From contig NZ_LQOL01000048.1 in the NCBI RefSeq assembly GCF_002101555.1, positions 1 to 43,609 of the forward strand: DNA of 43,609 nucleotides, read 5' to 3'. The stretch is from Mycolicibacterium canariasense (lineage in GTDB: Bacteria; Actinomycetota; Actinomycetes; Mycobacteriales; Mycobacteriaceae). Positions 14,821-22,750 of the stretch are shown here, in pieces (within the stretch, counting starts at the first letter, position 1; every line of letters begins with the position of its first letter). The position numbers and the translations under genes were made by a program. Below the pieces are notes generated by a model that ran no database searches, was not told the DNA's origin, and saw nothing but the letters and a program-made list of their open reading frames with translations.

Positions 14821-15899
14821 CGCGGCACCGCCACCGGCTGCTGCCGCAGCAAGGTCAACACCCGGCCGGCGGCGGCCGCCAACGGTGATCTGGCGCGGAT
14901 CCGCAGACCGCTGTGTTCCATCGTGGTGGCCAGCCCGGGTTGCGGGCGCATGGACGCCAGCAGCGGCACGCCGATGGTGCGCGCCACGTCGGTGGCACGC
15001 AGTCCGCCCGGCGACGGTCCACGGACCACCACGCCGATATTGGGGTTGACGGTGCCGACCCAACTCCCGATGACCCCGGACGCCGCGGTGGCCCGCACGT
15101 CCGCGGGAGTGACGAGTGCGACGAGATCGGCCGCCCGCAGGGCGGTCTCGGTTGCTGTTCCCGGCTGGCGCGCGACGTCGCAGACCACCGTCACCCCGGC
15201 ACGTCGGCCCGCGTCGATGACCGACGCCAGCGGGGCGGGTGCGATCGGGGTTCCGGTCCGCGCACCGGACAACACCGTCACCCCGCGGCGTGTGGGTAGC
15301 GCGTCACGCAGCGCGGCGTACTCGAGCCGGCCGTCGTTGAGCGCGAGATCGGGCCACCGCAGGCCTGTTTCGTGCTCGCTGCCCAGCACCAGGTCGAGCC
15401 CGGCGCCCCACGGGTCTGCGTCGACGAGCAGCGAATCGGAAGCCGCCTGCGCCACCGCGGCGGCGAACACCGATGCGCCCGCACCACCGGTACCGCCGAG
15501 CACCGCCAGCACGGGGCCGCGGGGCGTACCCGCGCCGGGTGATTCGGGGGCGGCCGTCAGCGCGGCCATCAGCACCCCTTCCTGGCCGGGCAGCTGCAGC
15601 ACCCGCTCGGCGCCGACCGCGACCGCCGATTCCCAGTCGGCGCGGCAATCTGCACGGGACAACAACAGCACCCGGTCCCGGCGCGGCAATCCGCGTGCCA
15701 CGCAGCGGTCGGCGGCCAGGCGATCCACGAGTACCACCGGCGCGCCCGTCCACACCGCACGGCTGGACGGTTCACCTGCGTGCACCACCCGGACACCGGC
15801 GGCCGCCGCCACCCGATCGACCTCATCGCGGGCCGCCGCGTCGCCCAGCAGGGCCAGGACCGAGGTGGTCGGAGCCGGTGCGATCGGTGCTGGGGTCAC
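14817..15899 (-). CDS. ssd: Septum site-determining-like ParA/MinD-family protein (Rv3660c)
   Basis: A 360-residue protein of the ParA/MinD/CpaE superfamily, homologous to mycobacterial Ssd, which affects septation and cell elongation. The N terminus is receiver-like; the ATPase region starts at GPVLAVLGGTGGAGASVFAA, a deviant Walker A lacking the usual GKT, and continues with SLLVDADPWGAGLDLVL and VTVVCDVAR. CpaE-like proteins also localise Tad pilus machinery, consistent with the adjoining tadA. GTG 15899 follows the divergent intergenic region; longer in-frame readings lack family similarity. The gene is intact even though tadA downstream is broken. Confidence 0.85.
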   Translation of the reverse strand: MTPAPIAPAPTTSVLALLGDAAARDEVDRVAAAAGVRVVHAGEPSSRAVWTGAPVVLVDRLAADRCVARGLPRRDRVLLLSRADCRADWESAVAVGAERVLQLPGQEGVLMAALTAAPESPGAGTPRGPVLAVLGGTGGAGASVFAAAVAQAASDSLLVDADPWGAGLDLVLGSEHETGLRWPDLALNDGRLEYAALRDALPTRRGVTVLSGARTGTPIAPAPLASVIDAGRRAGVTVVCDVARQPGTATETALRAADLVALVTPADVRATAASGVIGSWVGTVNPNIGVVVRGPSPGGLRATDVARTIGVPLLASMRPQPGLATTMEHSGLRIRARSPLAAAAGRVLTLLRQQPVAVPR

Positions 15900-16314
15900 C
15901 CGTTCACTGTGCAAACATCCGGCGAACGTGCGCCAGGGCCCGAGGAAAATCTGTGGATGAATCCCGAACTGTGCATGAACCGGAGATGCGGCCGATCGAG
16001 AACGACATTCCGCAACGAACGGGAGATTGACCGTCGGTGCGGTGGCGGGACACCCCGAGAAAAGGGACGACCCCCGCCAGGGGGGGAGGAGGCGGAGGTC
16101 GTCGTGTATCAGCCCCGGGGGGTCGGGCTGATCCACACCCAGCATAAGCCGGGTAATGCTCACTATACACACGGGTCAGTCGTGCGGCGCAAGTTGAACT
16201 TGCCTGTGAACGCACTTGAGAACGGAAAATCCAGCAGCCGGCAACACCTGGTGTGAGCTGCCACTTTCCCAGCTATGGGAATGGGCTCCCGCGGGCCGGG
16301 CATATGCTGGGCCC
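15900..16314. other. Divergent intergenic region, ssd / Rv3661
   Basis: No convincing gene. It should carry the promoters of both operons. Two inverted repeats are visible: GACGACC...GGTCGTC around a G-rich run near 16069-16105, and ATCAGCCC (16108-16115) with GGGCTGAT (16125-16132). Either could be an RNA hairpin or a protein site. An in-frame upstream extension of ssd passes through here but has no family similarity. Confidence 0.5.
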
Positions 16315-17181
16315 GTGACGGTTTCCGACCGGGCCGACGATGCGCCCGCCGCCGCTGATGGCCGCGCCGAATCGGGTCAACCGATCCGCACGGCGGCGTT
16401 CTTCGATCTCGACAAGACGGTGATCGCCAAGTCCAGCACCCTGGCGTTCAGCAAACCATTCTTCGAACAGGGCCTGTTGAACCGGCGCGCGGTGCTCAAG
16501 TCGTCGTATGCCCAGTTCCTGTTCCTGATGTCGGGCGCCGACCACGACCAGATGGACCGGATGCGAACGTACCTGACCGATATGTGCACCGGCTGGGATG
16601 TCGAGCAGGTGCGATCGGTGGTGGGTGAGGCCCTGCACGACATCGTCGACCCCCTGGTGTTCGCCGAAGCCGCCAACCTGATCGCCGACCACAAGCTGTG
16701 CGGACGCGACGTCGTCGTGGTGTCGGCGTCCGGCGAGGAGATCGTCGCGCCGATCGCCCGGGCGCTGGGCGCGACACACGCCATGGCCACCCGGATGGTC
16801 GTCGAGGACGGCAAGTACACCGGCGAGGTCGCGTTCTACTGCTACGGCGAGGGCAAGGTGGAGGCCATCCGCGAGCTTGCCGTGCGCGAGGGCTACGCGC
16901 TGGAGCACTGTTACGCGTACTCGGATTCGATCACCGATCTGCCGATGCTGGAGGCCGTCGGGCATCCGTCGGTGGTCAACCCCGACCGCGCGCTGCGCAA
17001 AGAGGCCGGTGCGCGGGACTGGCCGGTGCTGACGTTCAACCGGCCGGTTTCCCTGCGGGACCGGATCCCCGCGCCGTCAGGTGCGGCCGTCGCGACCACG
17101 TTCGCAGTCGGCTTGAGCGCACTGGCGGGCGGGGCACTGACATATTCGTTGTTGCGCCGGTTCATGTTTGGCGAACGCTGA
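16315..17181 (+). CDS. HAD-IB family phosphatase (Rv3661-like)
   Basis: A 288-residue HAD-superfamily hydrolase, SerB-like subclass IB. Motif I is AAFFDLDKTVIAKSS, motif II DVVVVSASGEE, and motifs III/IV are GEGKVEAIRELA and YAYSDSITDLPML. A hydrophobic segment near the C terminus (AVATTFAVGLSALAGGALTY) suggests membrane anchoring. Motifs support phosphomonoesterase activity, but the substrate is unknown; relatives act on phosphoserine or lysophospholipids. GTG 16315 gives the length of the M. tuberculosis orthologue; upstream codons to 16216 have no similarity. The Ms1 RNA gene follows on the same strand. Confidence 0.88.
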   Translation: MTVSDRADDAPAAADGRAESGQPIRTAAFFDLDKTVIAKSSTLAFSKPFFEQGLLNRRAVLKSSYAQFLFLMSGADHDQMDRMRTYLTDMCTGWDVEQVRSVVGEALHDIVDPLVFAEAANLIADHKLCGRDVVVVSASGEEIVAPIARALGATHAMATRMVVEDGKYTGEVAFYCYGEGKVEAIRELAVREGYALEHCYAYSDSITDLPMLEAVGHPSVVNPDRALRKEAGARDWPVLTFNRPVSLRDRIPAPSGAAVATTFAVGLSALAGGALTYSLLRRFMFGER

Positions 17182-17252
17182 TACGACTGATACGACGCTC
17201 GGTCGTAGTGCCCGGCGCGGAGTAACGATCCGGAATCGGCATCAATTGACCC

Positions 17253-17281
17253 TTGATGTGACTGCGGTCACGTAGTACAAA
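17253..17281 (+). promoter_or_regulatory. Predicted sigma-A promoter of Ms1 RNA
   Basis: TTGATG (17253-17258) and TACAAA (17276-17281) are separated by exactly 17 bases, a good housekeeping promoter. The start would be near 17288, consistent with a roughly 310-nt RNA ending at the hairpin at 17543-17595. Confidence 0.6.
17257..17272. promoter_or_regulatory. CRP-like palindrome in the Ms1 promoter
   Basis: TGTGACTGCGGTCACG differs at only one defined position from the CRP consensus TGTGA-N6-TCACA. It overlaps the -35 element and spacer, where bound CRP would be expected to repress. The crp gene is in this window at 26608. Binding is predicted, not shown. Confidence 0.5.
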
Positions 17282-17287
17282 TGGAGT

Positions 17288-17598
17288 CACGGAAGCGCGG
17301 TAAGGCCAAGGCCACGCCGGAAGAGAAGGCGTAGTCTCCCGAGCCGAGCTCCCCAGCACGGATCCCGGCACCCACGCGGAGCACATACCGCGATAGAGGT
17401 AAAAGTGTTGCGGGCCTGCGGAATTGCGATAGCGGATGACATCGACGGTCCTTTGGGTGGGATCGCAGACAGAGCGCACCGCAAGAACGCCGAGGCCACC
17501 CACGCAACCCACAGAGCACGCTTGGTAACCGGAGTCCGTGCTAGCGGGCGGCGAGCCGAATCAGATGCAGGTCTGACACCGGAGCGCCGCCCGCTTTG
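17288..17598 (+). ncRNA. Ms1 / MTS2823 small RNA (binds RNA polymerase core)
   Basis: The 427-bp gap between the Rv3661 and Rv3662c homologues holds no ORF but has a promoter and a strong terminator about 310 nt apart. In M. tuberculosis the abundant stationary-phase RNA MTS2823 is encoded in this same gap and strand; its M. smegmatis homologue Ms1, about 300 nt, binds core RNA polymerase. Size, position and orientation agree. The identification is by synteny and signals, since I cannot align the sequence here. Ends are estimates. Confidence 0.72.
17543..17598 (+). terminator. Rho-independent terminator of Ms1
   Basis: AGCGGGCGGCG (17543-17553) pairs perfectly with CGCCGCCCGCT (17585-17595), followed by TTGT. 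The long internal loop can form further pairs. Confidence 0.7.
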
Positions 17599-17608
17599 TA
17601 TTGCCCAC

Positions 17609-18352
17609 CTACTTCTTCGCCGCCTCGGCGATCGAAAGTGCTTCTCGCGCACCGGCATGCAGGGCCTGGCTGCTCAGCACCAGCCACGCCCCCAACCCAT
17701 TCGGCGTGCCTGAGGCGAACCCACGCGCGGCCGCCCGGTAGTTACCGGACTGCTTCATCCAGAACATCTCCGGAACGCCCAGGCCGTGCGGATCCAGCCC
17801 GCTGGACATGGTGATCAACCGCGACACCGCACGGGCCACCACACCGTCGGCCACCCCGAACGGCGCCAGGGTCAGCAGTTCCCCGTGCGCGACCGCCGCC
17901 AACACGAAGGCCGGCACCTTCGTCCCGCCGGTCACCAGGTCGGCCAGCAATTCCAACCGCGGACCGACCTCGGGATCGGGGCGGGGGCGACCCAGCCGCT
18001 CGTCGCCGTCGACCAGGTCGGCGGCGGCCAGCGCATGCAGCCGGGCCAGCGCCTGCAACGGGGCCCGCTTCCACACGCCCACCAGCGCGGTGGCCCCGCC
18101 CTCCAACGCCTCGGCCACCCGCAGGGCACCGGCCAGCACCGGGTCGGGCTGCCCGGAATCGGACAGGCTCAACGCACCGCCGTCGAGCACCGAAGAGGCC
18201 CGGGCCGCGCGCAGCGAGGCTTCGGCCGCCGTCGCCGGCCAACCGCGCAGGTTGGTGCGGTGCCGGTGCGCCCGGCCCAGCGCCTCGCGCGCCTGTTCGC
18301 CGGCGGCCGCCACGCCTTCCAGTGCAGCCAGCGGTGCAAGTGGATCGGTCAC
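17609..18352 (-). CDS. Rv3662c-like conserved protein, degenerate Fic-like fold
   Basis: A 247-residue cytosolic, Ala-rich protein conserved in mycobacteria at this position. The region FVLAAVAHGELLTLAPFGVA followed by DGVVARAVSRLI resembles the Fic active-site helix-loop, whose consensus is HPFxDGNGR, but the catalytic histidine and several loop residues are replaced. An earlier RAARASSVLDGGALS recalls the segment before the Fic core. If the fold is right, the protein probably lacks AMP-transferase activity. GTG 18352 fits the length of relatives; ATG 18400 is an alternative. It is convergent with the Ms1 gene and divergent from acs. No function is established. Confidence 0.7.
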   Translation of the reverse strand: MTDPLAPLAALEGVAAAGEQAREALGRAHRHRTNLRGWPATAAEASLRAARASSVLDGGALSLSDSGQPDPVLAGALRVAEALEGGATALVGVWKRAPLQALARLHALAAADLVDGDERLGRPRPDPEVGPRLELLADLVTGGTKVPAFVLAAVAHGELLTLAPFGVADGVVARAVSRLITMSSGLDPHGLGVPEMFWMKQSGNYRAAARGFASGTPNGLGAWLVLSSQALHAGAREALSIAEAAKK

Positions 18353-18476
18353 CGGGGTTACGCTAGCGGACCGCTGACCACCGATTCCCCGACCGTTCAT
18401 CGCAGCCGTCCTGCCGCCCGCAGCAGGTTGTGACGCTCCAACACTCGTGCAACGTTCGGTGACTACGCTCACACCC

Positions 18477-20438
18477 ATGAGTACTACGCCGCTGACGCAT
18501 GCCGACGCCCCGTCCGCCTACCCGCCGCCCGCTGATTTCGCGGCGAATGCCAATGCCACCGGCCAGCTGTACGACGACGCAGCCGCCGACCGGCTCGCCT
18601 TCTGGGCAGCCCAGGCCAACCGGTTGTCGTGGCAGACCCCGTTCACCGAGGTGCTGGACTGGTCGGAGGCGCCGTTCGCGAAGTGGTTCGTCGGCGGCAA
18701 ACTCAACGTCGCCTACAACTGCGTGGACCGTCATGTCGAGGCCGGCAACGGGGACCGGGTGGCGATCCACTGGGAGGGCGAACCGGTCGGCGATACCCGT
18801 GACATCACCTACGCACAACTCAAGGACGAGGTATCCAAGGCCGCGAACGCGCTGACCGGCCTCGGCCTGGTGGCCGGCGACCGGGTGGCCATCTACATGC
18901 CGATGGTGCCCGAGGCCATCGTGGCGATGCTGGCGTGCGCCCGCCTGGGCGTCATGCATTCGGTCGTGTTCGCCGGCTTCTCCGCCGCCGCACTGGGGGC
19001 CCGCATCGAGGACGCGGCGGCCAAGCTGGTGATCACCACCGACGGGCAGTACCGCCGCGGCAAGGCGGCCTCGCTCAAGGACGCCGTCGACGAAGCCGTC
19101 TCGGGCCAGTCGTCGGTCGAGCACGTATTGGTGGTGCGCCGCACCGGTATCGACGTGAACTGGACCGACGGCCGCGACCTGTGGTGGCACGAGACCGTGG
19201 AACCCCAGTCCCAACACCATGATCCGGAAGCCTTCGACTCCGAGCAGCCGCTGTTCCTGCTGTACACGTCGGGCACCACCGGCAAGCCCAAGGGCATCGT
19301 GCACACCTCCGGTGGCTACCTCACCCAGGCCGCCTACACCCACTACAACGTCTTCGACATCAAGGCCGAGACCGATGTGTACTGGTGCACCGCCGATATC
19401 GGCTGGGTCACCGGGCACACCTATATCGTGTACGGCCCGCTGGCCAACGGGGTCACCCAGGTGGTCTACGAGGGCACCCCCACCTCGCCGACCGAGCACC
19501 GCCATTTCGAGGTCATCGAAAAGTACGGCGTGACAATCTATTACACCGCCCCCACCCTGATCCGCACGTTCATGAAGCTCGGCCGCCAGATCCCGTCCGC
19601 GCACAACCTGTCCAGCCTGCGGCTGCTCGGCTCGGTCGGCGAGCCGATCAACCCGGAGGCCTGGCGCTGGTATCGAGAAGTCATCGGCGCCAACAAGACT
19701 CCGATCGTGGACACCTGGTGGCAGACCGAGACCGGGGCGATCATGATCTCCCCGTTGCCCGGTGTCACGGCCACCAAACCCGGATCGGCGATGGCCCCGC
19801 TGCCGGGTATCTCGGCCAAGATCGTCGACGACGAGGGCAACGAGCTGGTGCCCGGTGCCGACGAGGCCGAGCACGTCACCGGCTATCTGGTACTCGACGA
19901 GCCGTGGCCGGCGATGCTGCGCGGAATCTGGGGCGACCCCGAACGTTTCAAGGAGACCTACTGGTCCCGGTTCGCCGAGCAGGGCTGGTATTTCGCCGGT
20001 GACGGTGCCCGCTACGACAGCGACGGCAACATCTGGGTGCTGGGCCGCATCGACGACGTGATGAACATTTCCGGGCACCGGATCTCCACCGCCGAGGTGG
20101 AATCCGCGCTCGTCGGGCACTCCGGGGTGGCCGAGGCCGCCGTCGTCGGCGCCAGCGACGACACCACCGGCCAGGCGATCTGCGCATTCGTCATCCTCAA
20201 GGCGTCCGCGCACGGCGGTGCCGAGAACATGGTCGAGGAACTGCGCGCGCAGGTGGCCACGGAGATCTCACCGATCGCCAAACCGCGCGAGATCCATGTC
20301 GTGCCCGAGCTGCCCAAGACCCGCAGCGGCAAGATCATGCGCCGGCTGCTGCGCGACGTGGCCGAGGGCCGCGAGCTCGGCGACACCTCGACCCTGGTGG
20401 ACCCCAGCGTGTTCGAGGCGATCCGCGCCAGCAAGTAG
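18477..20438 (+). CDS. acsA: Acetyl-CoA synthetase
   Basis: Converts acetate, ATP and CoA to acetyl-CoA via acetyl-AMP in the cytosol. The 653 residues match full-length AMP-forming enzymes. Motifs: the P-loop-like LLYTSGTTGKPKGIVHTSGG, the A5 region DTWWQTETGAIMI, the hinge around GRIDDVMNISGHR, and the C-terminal acetylation lysine in KTRSGKIMRR. In mycobacteria that lysine is acetylated by a cAMP-dependent acetyltransferase, linking activity to cAMP. ATG 18477 begins MSTTPLTHADAPSAYPPP. In M. tuberculosis the dpp operon separates this gene from Rv3662c; here they are directly divergent. Confidence 0.95.
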   Translation: MSTTPLTHADAPSAYPPPADFAANANATGQLYDDAAADRLAFWAAQANRLSWQTPFTEVLDWSEAPFAKWFVGGKLNVAYNCVDRHVEAGNGDRVAIHWEGEPVGDTRDITYAQLKDEVSKAANALTGLGLVAGDRVAIYMPMVPEAIVAMLACARLGVMHSVVFAGFSAAALGARIEDAAAKLVITTDGQYRRGKAASLKDAVDEAVSGQSSVEHVLVVRRTGIDVNWTDGRDLWWHETVEPQSQHHDPEAFDSEQPLFLLYTSGTTGKPKGIVHTSGGYLTQAAYTHYNVFDIKAETDVYWCTADIGWVTGHTYIVYGPLANGVTQVVYEGTPTSPTEHRHFEVIEKYGVTIYYTAPTLIRTFMKLGRQIPSAHNLSSLRLLGSVGEPINPEAWRWYREVIGANKTPIVDTWWQTETGAIMISPLPGVTATKPGSAMAPLPGISAKIVDDEGNELVPGADEAEHVTGYLVLDEPWPAMLRGIWGDPERFKETYWSRFAEQGWYFAGDGARYDSDGNIWVLGRIDDVMNISGHRISTAEVESALVGHSGVAEAAVVGASDDTTGQAICAFVILKASAHGGAENMVEELRAQVATEISPIAKPREIHVVPELPKTRSGKIMRRLLRDVAEGRELGDTSTLVDPSVFEAIRASK

Positions 20439-20478
20439 CAAGCCGGCTCAGGGCGAGCGAAGCGACGGGGAATCTGAG

Positions 20479-21219
20479 TCAGGGGACGGGAACGAATCCC
20501 GTCCCGGGGCGGTTCTTCGTCGCGATATCGCCCAGCACCGCGTTCATCGACACGGTGACCGCCGGCGTGTGCAGCGGCACGTACTTCACGATGCAGGTCG
20601 GCAGGTCCTCGGTGAAGGCGCCGTGGATCATGCCGACGAGCCGGTTGTTGACGGTGACAGGAGCCCCGGAATCGCCGGGCTGGCCGCACACCTGGTTCAG
20701 GATGGTGCCCGGATCCTTGCCCGGCCCCCAGGTCACCCCGCACGAATACCCGGTGGTCCGGCCCAGCTTGCACGCGACGTCGCCGAACGCCGGGTCCGGC
20801 CCGAGACCGTCGATGCGGAACCCGTTGACGGTGTCGACCGGGTGCACCTTGGCGGGGTCGAACTGGATGACGGCGTAGTCCAGGCCGTCGTTGCCGGCGA
20901 CCATGGTGCCCAGCACCCCGGCCTGCGGCACGGCCTCGGAGCCGACCTGTGCGCCCGGCCCGCCGCAGTGCGCCGAGGTGAACCCGATGAGTTTGCCGGT
21001 CGCGTCGTTACCGATCGCGGTCAAGGTGCAGAAGGTGTCGCCGTTGATCACGATGCCGGATCCGCCACCGAGATCGACCGGGACGTCGGCGTGCGCGAGA
21101 GGGGCGAGAACGGTCGCGGCGAAAGCGGTGACCGCCCCGGCAAGCGCGTAAGCCGTCTTGTGCCGGCGGTGTCTCAATGCATCCCCAATTCGCTCGGGCC
21201 CCGAAGCAGCCGGCGCCAT
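20479..21219 (-). CDS. Secreted trypsin-like serine protease (Rv3668c-like)
   Basis: A 246-residue precursor. Basic residues (RHRRHK) precede a hydrophobic stretch (AYALAGAVTAFAATVLAPLA) and an AHA cleavage site, so it is probably exported. The catalytic triad is visible as His in GFTSAHCGG, Asp in GNDGLDYAVIQF and Ser in GQPGDSGAPV. Cysteine pairs (FCTL with AHCG; ACKL with YSCG; QVCG with PTCI) suggest disulfides, as in chymotrypsin-fold secreted enzymes. ATG 21219 is the best start; a TTG at the RHRRH region would remove about 13 residues. It is convergent with acsA and divergent from the Rv3669 homologue. Substrate unknown. Confidence 0.85.
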   Translation of the reverse strand: MAPAASGPERIGDALRHRRHKTAYALAGAVTAFAATVLAPLAHADVPVDLGGGSGIVINGDTFCTLTAIGNDATGKLIGFTSAHCGGPGAQVGSEAVPQAGVLGTMVAGNDGLDYAVIQFDPAKVHPVDTVNGFRIDGLGPDPAFGDVACKLGRTTGYSCGVTWGPGKDPGTILNQVCGQPGDSGAPVTVNNRLVGMIHGAFTEDLPTCIVKYVPLHTPAVTVSMNAVLGDIATKNRPGTGFVPVP

Positions 21220-21271
21220 TCTATCGTCGGGCTGGATCGAGGGACGTCGCGCGACATGGCACCATAGCCCC

Positions 21272-21772
21272 ATGACGACAGGGCAAAGCAAGAACGGCGT
21301 GCCGACCACCGTGGCATCCATTCCGCTCGTTGACCCGCATGCCCCGAAGGCCGATCCGTCGATCGGCGATCTGGTCAAGGACGCGACCGCGCAGGTGTCC
21401 ACCTTGGTGCGGGCCGAGGTCGAGCTGGCCAAGGCCGAGATCACCCGCGACGTGAAGAAAGGCCTCACCGGCAGCATCTTCTTCATCGCCGCGCTGGTGG
21501 TGCTGTTCTACTCGACGTTCTTCTTCTTCTTCTTCCTCGCCGAGTTGCTCGACGAGTGGCTGTGGCGGTGGGTGGCGTTCCTGATCGTCTTCGCGCTCAT
21601 GGTGATCACCACGGGGGCACTGGCCCTGTTCGGCTACCTGAAGGTGCGTCGGATCCGCGGGCCACGGCAGACCATCGAGACCGTCAAGGAGATCCCGGCC
21701 GCCCTGACCCCGGGACACGACAAGCCGGCCGAGCCGGCCCGCCCGGCGCCCACCGACCCATCGGGCTGGTAG
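21272..21772 (+). CDS. Phage-holin-family membrane protein (Rv3669-like)
   Basis: A 166-residue protein with an amphipathic N-terminal helix (SIGDLVKDATAQVSTLVRAE, then VELAKAEITRDVK), two hydrophobic helices (SIFFIAALVVLFYSTFFFFF and VAFLIVFALMVITTGALAL), and a proline-rich cytosolic tail. This is the layout of the actinobacterial family annotated as phage holin / DUF1469, widespread as a chromosomal membrane protein rather than a lysis protein. ATG 21272 begins MTTGQSKNGV. It lies directly before ephE, whose ATG follows the stop without a gap, so the two are translationally coupled. Function unknown. Confidence 0.85.
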   Translation: MTTGQSKNGVPTTVASIPLVDPHAPKADPSIGDLVKDATAQVSTLVRAEVELAKAEITRDVKKGLTGSIFFIAALVVLFYSTFFFFFFLAELLDEWLWRWVAFLIVFALMVITTGALALFGYLKVRRIRGPRQTIETVKEIPAALTPGHDKPAEPARPAPTDPSGW

Positions 21773-22750
21773 ATGCACCCGCCCGATCCGTCGGTGGTGT
21801 ACATCGACGGCCCGTGGCGTCATCTGCAGGTCCACGCGAACGGTATCCGCTTCCACGTGGTGGAGGCCGAGCGCGAGCAGGCCGACCCCGACCGGCCACT
21901 GGTCATCCTGTTGCACGGGTTCGGCTCGTTCTGGTGGTCGTGGCGTCACCAACTCCGGGGCTTGGCCGGCATCGGGGTGAGCGAAGCGACGGGACAAAGC
22001 AGGAACGCCCGGGTGGTCGCGGTCGACCTGCGTGGCTACGGCGGCAGCGACAAGCCACCGCGCGGCTACGACGGCTGGACCCTGGCCGGGGACACGGCCG
22101 GCCTGGTGCGAGCGCTCGGGCACCGCACCGCAACCCTGGTGGGGCACGCCGACGGCGGGCTGGTGTGCTGGGCCACCTCCGTGCTGCACCCCCGGGTGGT
22201 GAAAGCGATCGCGCTGGTCAGCTCACCGCACCCGGTGGCGTTGCGGGCGTCCGCGCTGACCCGGCGCGATCAGGGCCGGGCGCTGTTGCCCTCGATGCTG
22301 CGCTATCAGCTGCCGTTCTGGCCCGAACGGGCGCTCGCCCGGGGCGACGCGGCCGAGCTGGAGCGCCTGGTCCGCACCAGGGCGAGCGCGAAATGGCAAG
22401 AGTCCCAAGACTTCACCGAGACCATCGAGCATCTGCGCACGGCCGCCCGGATCCCGGGCGCCACCCATTGCGCGCTGGAGTACCAGCGCTGGGCGGTACG
22501 CAGCCAGCTGCGCGGGGAGGGCCGCCGGTTCATGCGGTCCATGAAGCAGCCGCTGGCGATCCCCGTTCTGCACATGCGCGGTGACGCCGATCCGTACGTG
22601 CTCGCCGACCCGGTGCACCGGACCCGGCCGTATGCACCGCACGGGCACTTCGCCTCGATCGAGGGCGCCGGGCATTTCGCGCACGAGGAATGCCCGGCCA
22701 CCGTCAACGCGCACCTGACCCGGTTCCTGGCGCAGGTCTACCCGCGTTAG
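21773..22750 (+). CDS. ephE: Alpha/beta-hydrolase, epoxide hydrolase EphE-like
   Basis: A 325-residue alpha/beta-hydrolase. The oxyanion motif HGFGSFWWSWRHQL and the nucleophile elbow TLVGHADGGLVCW place Asp as nucleophile (GHADGG), as in epoxide hydrolases and haloalkane dehalogenases; the catalytic base is likely His in GAGHFAHEE. Lid residues are helical and variable. The physiological substrate is unknown. ATG 21773 abuts the previous stop, and the 3' end overlaps the convergent marP stop by four bases. A short stretch, IGVSEATGQSRNA, between the lid and the second beta strand is unusual compared with typical members. Confidence 0.85.
   Translation: MHPPDPSVVYIDGPWRHLQVHANGIRFHVVEAEREQADPDRPLVILLHGFGSFWWSWRHQLRGLAGIGVSEATGQSRNARVVAVDLRGYGGSDKPPRGYDGWTLAGDTAGLVRALGHRTATLVGHADGGLVCWATSVLHPRVVKAIALVSSPHPVALRASALTRRDQGRALLPSMLRYQLPFWPERALARGDAAELERLVRTRASAKWQESQDFTETIEHLRTAARIPGATHCALEYQRWAVRSQLRGEGRRFMRSMKQPLAIPVLHMRGDADPYVLADPVHRTRPYAPHGHFASIEGAGHFAHEECPATVNAHLTRFLAQVYPR

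Noticed and set aside
18430..18450. CRP site upstream of acsA (TGTGACGCTCCAACA)
   Set aside because: Only one half-site matches the consensus; the second half is poor.
18363..20213. 616-codon minus-strand frame opposite acsA
   Set aside because: Antisense shadow of an unmistakable acetyl-CoA synthetase.
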